A DNA stretch of 20,772 nucleotides from Hypsibius dujardini (taxonomy: Eukaryota; Tardigrada; Eutardigrada; Parachela; Hypsibiidae): assembly GCA_001579985.1 (NCBI GenBank), contig LRSR01003252.1:1-20772 (forward strand). The letters run 5' to 3'. This document shows, in pieces, positions 16,620 through 20,772 of the stretch. The position numbers were made by a program, and so were the translations under genes. How positions within the stretch are numbered: the stretch's first letter is position 1; every line of letters begins with the position of its first letter. Under the pieces are notes generated by a model, which saw nothing but the letters and a program-made list of their open reading frames with translations, was not told the origin of the DNA and ran no database searches.

Positions 16620-17767
16620 ATGGTTTGTTTGTGGATAATAACGCTCATCCTGTTTTTCGCGACGGTCTTCAGCACAATACGTTCTGTTGTGGGTCTTGAT
16701 TCGAAAACGGTAGAAAGTCAGCCTGCAATATCACTGCCAAATGATGGATCCAATCAGGCATGCGATGTCATGCTGTGCCTGGCGCCGATTTCGGAATACG
16801 CGTTATTCATCAGAGAAACATACGCCACTCATCATGCCCAACGAGAAGCTGGTGATAACAGTCCCATGCCTGTGACGGAAAAGACGATGAAGAAGATGTG
16901 CATGTAGGTTTCCTCAACATTTGTGTGTTAACATTTACTCGGATCAACCTTTTCTGCTAAACCACTTCTTATTGCCCTCACCTCTTTATGTCTGTGTCTG
17001 TGTCTGTGTCTGTGTCTGTGTCTGTGTCTGTGTCTGTGTCTGTGTTTGTGTCTGTGTCTGTGTCTGTGTCTGTGTTTGCGAGATGCAATAACAAAAGTTA
17101 TTGATGCGTTTTGACTATAGGAAAATACAGGAAGCAATTGGCTGCTTTGCAAACTACTTTCGAACCTGCCTGAACATGGATTTGCCCTACCTCAACAAAG
17201 TCAGCGACGGCCTCTTGCTCGCCACAAAAGTATGCGATCAGGCCAACCTCTACGAAAACATTCAGATCATGTTGTCGTGTCACTTTGCCGGTCCGGACCT
17301 AGAAGCATGTGGAGAGCGCTTGCAAATCCTGAATGAAGCCTTAACTAAACTGTCAGAGGTCAATAAGTTTTGGATACCAACTCTGATGATGGGAAATATG
17401 CGGGGACTTCAACGGATCATTTGCTGGTACGCGGCAGCCCAATTCATATTTCATATTGCTGCGCCGATTCATTGACGATTCACGCGGTTTAATGTTTTTT
17501 TTCGGTAGCTTGTCGAAGGAGGTCGGCGACTGTTACGAGGCGGTGTTTACGACCAAATGCTCGGCAGACTTTCTGCGTCTGTGGAGCGACATTAAAGAAT
17601 CACATAAGGAAATATTTTCCTGTGACGTGGACACCATGAAAACCTGCCCCGCTGTGTTCCTGGAAGAGCTGAAGAAATTGACCGAAACGACTCAGCAGAC
17701 AAAGAGAAATGCGCCGAAAACTGAAACTAGTGCGGAGATACGTTATAATCGCAGGACGGAGCTGTGA
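16620..17767 (+). CDS. Gene C: secreted-type single 14-Cys-domain protein
   Basis: Exons 16620-16903, 17121-17426 and 17509-17767 (stop TGA) join in frame, both introns phase 2, to give 282 residues. The ATG lies in a strong context (CCACCATGG). Residues 1 to about 25 form a signal peptide (MVCLW, IITLILFFATVFS). After a short polar stretch comes one domain with 14 cysteines: ACDVMLC, KMC, GCFANY, RTC, KVCD, LSC, EAC, a CC pair across intron 2, GDC, TKC, FSCD, KTCP, then a basic tail ending RRTEL. Spacing and splice sites match domain 2 of gene A. The product is probably secreted; an odd count of chain partners is not needed, since 14 cysteines allow seven disulfides. Family and function are not recognised. 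A dead duplicate of exon 1 is at 10119. Polyadenylation signals follow at 17812. Confidence 0.87.
16989..17077 (+). repeat. (TGTCTG)n simple repeat in gene C intron 1
   Basis: About 14 near-perfect 6-bp units with two TGTTTG variants. The same place in psi-B (about 10490-10530) has a shorter, more degenerate version, so the repeat predates the duplication. The histidine/arginine-rich frame on the opposite strand is an artefact of the repeat. Confidence 0.9.
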
Positions 17768-17811
17768 ATTCCGCAGAAGATATAACGAGTTTGTTATGTT
17801 AGTTAAGTGGA

Positions 17812-17821
17812 AATAAATAAA
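17812..17821 (+). terminator. Polyadenylation signal of gene C
   Basis: Two overlapping AATAAA hexamers (17812-17817 and 17816-17821), about 45 bases after the stop codon. The position is normal for a short 3' untranslated region. Confidence 0.65.
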
Positions 17822-18204
17822 ACCGAACGTACATGAAGAGACGGAGAAGAACGTGTCAAAAAAATTAAATGGTTAAAAAAAATATGGAAACTGGAAGTAC
17901 GATCAGATGGGAAGATCTGGGAGACGAACCAAAAGACACGATGTTATGAAACTGGCAAGCAACCGCACCCAGTGAAATGGACTCGATCATCCTGTAGATG
18001 CAAAGACGCAGGGGAAGATAAGCACCAGGAAGAATGGCAGACACAATGGATGGGAAAGAAACGAGCAGACATCAAACTGGAATTTTGGCATTTTTAAGTT
18101 TGTGGAAACAGCTCTTCCACAAATCAAACCAACGGGAGAGCGAGCTTGACTTGCATGCTTTACGATGCCTGACATTTATTTCTACTCCTTCCTTGGTGCA
18201 TCGT
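17822..18204. other. 3' flank of gene C, no gene seen
   Basis: A/G-rich sequence without a recognisable coding exon, RNA gene or repeat before the TTAA-flanked element. Confidence 0.45.
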
Positions 18205-18903
18205 TTAAGGGTGGCCCAGAGCTTTGTTTTAGTTTGATATTGATGAAAGATCGACAAATGTTTTGGCACAGAATATACATTCGCAACTCCACTCACTATT
18301 TTCTGTCAAATTATGGCCAATTTGCAAACTTTAACCTTTCCTACTTTTCAAAAAAGTCACATCACCAGGTCCTCTTCTCTTTTGGACATTCTTTAAAACA
18401 AATTAGTAGACAAATTTCGTTAGAATTACTGCGTTTTAGACAGTTTCGATAGGTATGCAGATTCGTTACACCAAAAAGTAGCGTTTCCGTTTACGGTGTC
18501 TAGTCAAATAGCAAGAGTGACAAAATGGCGACCTAAATTCATCCCATCCCAAAATGAGAAATTTGCAAAGGTTTGCGAAGGTTTCAATAATTTCTATCTC
18601 GGTACACACGGTAAACTATAACGCCGAGTTTTGGATGTTACAAATTTGAGTATCTATCTAAATAGTTTGAAATTTAGTAAATCAGACGAAATTCGTGTAA
18701 TAACGTTTTCAAACGAAAGTCCAAACGGGATAAGGAGTCCTAATGACCTGACATGATGTATTTTGAAGAAAAAGCATGAACAAATTTGCAAGCCCAAACC
18801 ACTTCTGTGGAAAAGCATAATGGAAACTGAATTTTTTCTTGCTAAGACGTTTTGCAACCCTGCTTGAATTTTCAACACAAACAAAGCGCCGGGTTGCCCT
18901 TAA
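18205..18903. mobile_element. TTAA-flanked long foldback element
   Basis: TTAA (18205-18208) is followed by GGGTGGCCCAGAGCTTTGTT. The other end, in reverse complement, reads TTAA then GGGCAACCCGGCGCTTTGTT (16 of the first 21 bases agree). The inverted repeat continues inward for over 200 bases on each side, diverged (for example the CAGGTC region near 18365 against 18745, and GACAAATTTCGTTAGA against the complement of TCAGACGAAATTCG). As a result the two strands carry matching peptides. No transposase. A TTAA target suggests mobilisation by a piggyBac-type enzyme. Confidence 0.72.
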
Positions 18904-19298
18904 TCGACTATCGAATGGGAGTAAAAATGATGACGTTTATTTTCTCCGAATTTGCTGCATGATGAGTCAGCAGCAGTTATCTTCGTCTTGCTGTTAACTC
19001 AATATTGTATGCAACAACCCAGTCCGGCTTGCACGCGTACCCTGTCTCCTGAACACATGGCTGAACAAACGTACTTCCCGCTTCAGCAATCGGCCAACGT
19101 TCAGCCGACAAGCGTTTGCTATTCTAATCAAAATCCATAAGTTGAAACGTATCGCGCGTGGCACACGAAAACGCGCAAGTTCGTGTCACGAGTAGTGAAT
19201 AGTTTAAGTTGCTAAACGAGCACGTTGAACGATTGTATTAACTGTTTTTCACGTTAACAGTGTGAACTGTTGCTCCAGAATTCGCATCGTCATCCAGG
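18904..19298. other. Upstream region of the nuclear receptor gene
   Basis: A short frame at about 18952-19140 ends in a polar stretch (HMAEQTYFPLQQSANVQPTS) that resembles the low-complexity N-terminal region of nuclear receptors. I found no donor that would join it in frame to the DNA-binding exon, so it is not annotated as an exon. The receptor frame is also open upstream of its ATG to an acceptor-like CTCCAG at about 19278. Confidence 0.35.
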
Positions 19299-20677
19299 AT
19301 GTCGACGGAAGTGAGACGAAAGTGTCTCGTATGCGCGCGTACTGCCACCGGAGTCCATTACGGTGTCCTTACCTGTGAAGGGTGTAAAGTAAGTCCACGT
19401 TTGATCGCTTGAGGCTGTAAAAATGACAGAGGAGGTAGGTACTCAGTAATGGAGATAGTTATAATAAATGATTATGACCATATCTTTCTAGGCATTTTGT
19501 CGCCGAATTGAGGAGAAGGGGACCGTCTACGTCTGCAGCTTCAGCAATGACTGTGTGATTAAGCAGAAAGGGTGCCGTGCGTGTCGCTACAAGAAGTGTC
19601 TGGAATTAGGAATGAATATGAAGAGTAAGGGATTTGGGATCTGTGCTAAGTGCGTTGATAGCCGTTTCCTTTATTGATTTCTCGTGTTCCAGACATGAGG
19701 AATAAAGGCCTCTGGAAAAGTAACAAAACCAGCATTGCTACACAAACTAATATTGCGATTGCTGTTCCCATCCAAAATCATCTTCAGTCTACTAGAAGGT
19801 AAAATGTAAAGTGTGATATTATGGCCTAAAAGTCTAGAATAAATTGTCAAATAATTTGCTAACTACTGAATGATTATTATGTCAGCTGTTTAATTCGGAA
19901 CCGAATTAATGCTTTCAAAATTTAAACTTCTTTGTAAATAACTCAAAGTTTATGCTGAGACTCTTTAGCTCTGATTAAGAGCAACGCACCTTAACTTCAG
20001 ATTACTTTTTATTCGCTAAGTTTGAAATTGTTGAATTATTAAAGTACATTTCAGTATTCTGTTGAAAGTTCTCAAGATCCAGTGTTCCGTTTAACTCTCT
20101 AGTTGTTGAGCATATATTAAACTCCTTCCATCAAGAGTTTAATCATGGAGCATGAAAGCATGAATCACCAATATGTAGAATTGAGGTAATTAAATGTCAT
20201 GTCGTGTATGCTTCAGTGGTGCCCAAAACAATGAGAAGATTGAGACCGACAATCTCAGTGGATTCCTCATCAGACAAGCGGAAATTTTTGAGGCAGGCCT
20301 GCAAATCAAATGGCGAACCGTTCAGTCGGTAATGGAAGCTGCTGATAAATGTTTTGGAAACCTTATCCTGCAATGCAAAGCCACGCTAGATGGAACGCTG
20401 CGATACGGTGACGGACCTGTAAGCGGCAACAGATGAGACCTAGTCCATCACTTAGACAGCCCGTTATGTGTGTAACTGATCGTAGTGCCAGCCCTTGAGT
20501 AGTCACGGTTCCCTCGTTGACGCCTTCAGCTATCGTAATGTGGAATGCGCTGAACGCATTCGGACCTTCGCAAGTATGCTACCCGGCGCATCTAAACTTG
20601 ACGACTCGTCCAAAGAAAGCGTCGTCCTCGGCTGGAAGCGCTCTGTATTCTGGATGGTTCGAAAAGCCCCAAATATG
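19299..20677 (+). CDS. Nuclear receptor: C4 zinc-finger DNA-binding domain and start of ligand-binding domain (3' end missing)
   Basis: Exons 19299-19388, 19492-19624, 19693-19798, 20217-20418 and 20492-20677 join in frame (phases 0, 1, 2, 0) to about 239 residues; the gene continues past the window. First finger: C9, C12, C26, C29 (KCLVCARTATGVHYGVLTC then EGCK). Next comes AFCRR, where AFFRR or GFFRR is usual. Second finger: C45, C51, C58, C61, then RYKKCLELGMN. The P-box reads EGCKA, as in estrogen-related types. The loop between C51 and C58 has 6 residues instead of the usual 9. Exon 5 (VECAERIRTFASMLPG, LDDSSKE, GWKRSVFWMVRKA) resembles helices 3-5 of a ligand-binding domain. It should act as a nuclear transcription factor; the subfamily is unresolved. 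The A/B region is only 8 residues if this ATG is right. Confidence 0.87.
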
Positions 20678-20772
20678 GTACGTGCAGATCGTAAGGGGTG
20701 AGGCTGTTGAATATCCTCCCACTTACAAACCTTGCTTGCTAGGGTAGTTTTTAAAACGAAATAACATACCAT

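Noticed and set aside
16928-17152. His/Arg repeat peptide on the minus strand
   Set aside because: Direct product of the (TGTCTG)n simple repeat in an intron of gene C.
18165-18884. Two matching peptides on opposite strands (95 and 76 codons)
   Set aside because: Their similarity is explained by the inverted repeat of the TTAA element; there is no independent evidence of coding.
18952-19140. Small frame as N-terminal exon of the nuclear receptor
   Set aside because: The polar composition is suggestive, but no GT donor in the required phase connects it to the zinc-finger exon.

Overview
This is a eukaryotic (animal) genomic window. Genes are split by short GT-AG introns of about 58-850 nt, there is no operon structure, and small inverted-repeat DNA transposons are dense. 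The gene types are a class-A-like seven-transmembrane receptor, a C4 zinc-finger nuclear receptor, and secreted cysteine-rich proteins with a signal peptide. Together with the very short introns they suggest a compact ecdysozoan-type genome. A tardigrade is my best guess, but this is an inference from gene style and the species cannot be fixed from the sequence.

Layout, all genes on +. (1) 514-2759: 3' part of a cysteine-rich gene (gene A) with one nearly complete and one complete copy of a 14-Cys domain; its large intron holds a foldback element with a (GTCC)n core. (2) 2760-6997: gene-poor, with three DNA elements: an 814-bp inverted-repeat element, a 356-bp MITE, and a 775-bp internally deleted hAT element with a perfect 8-bp target duplication. 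(3) 6998-9096: an intact three-exon GPCR gene (369 aa) with related foldback elements in both introns. (4) 10119-10530: decayed, truncated copy (psi-B) of the cysteine-rich gene. (5) 11392-12021 (-): one long unidentified reading frame. (6) 14144-14705: a TTAA-flanked piggyBac-like MITE. (7) 14736-15635: broken GPCR copy. (8) 16620-17767: intact cysteine-rich gene C (282 aa). (9) 18205-18903: TTAA-flanked foldback element. (10) 19299-20677 and beyond: nuclear receptor, 5' part.

The most informative pattern is the repeated order GPCR - about 1.0 kb - cysteine-rich gene. It occurs twice in the same orientation. In the first copy the GPCR is intact and the cysteine-rich gene is dead; in the second the reverse holds. 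This looks like an old tandem duplication of a two-gene block with reciprocal loss. The dead GPCR lacks intron 2 of the live one, and that intron is bounded by a 12-bp direct repeat spanning both splice sites and contains a young foldback element. This makes it a good candidate for intron gain by insertion, with precise loss as the alternative. The cysteine-rich genes share a 14-Cys domain encoded by phase-2/phase-2 exons, and the first domain of gene A hides a 63-nt stop-free intron that simple ORF reading merges into the protein.
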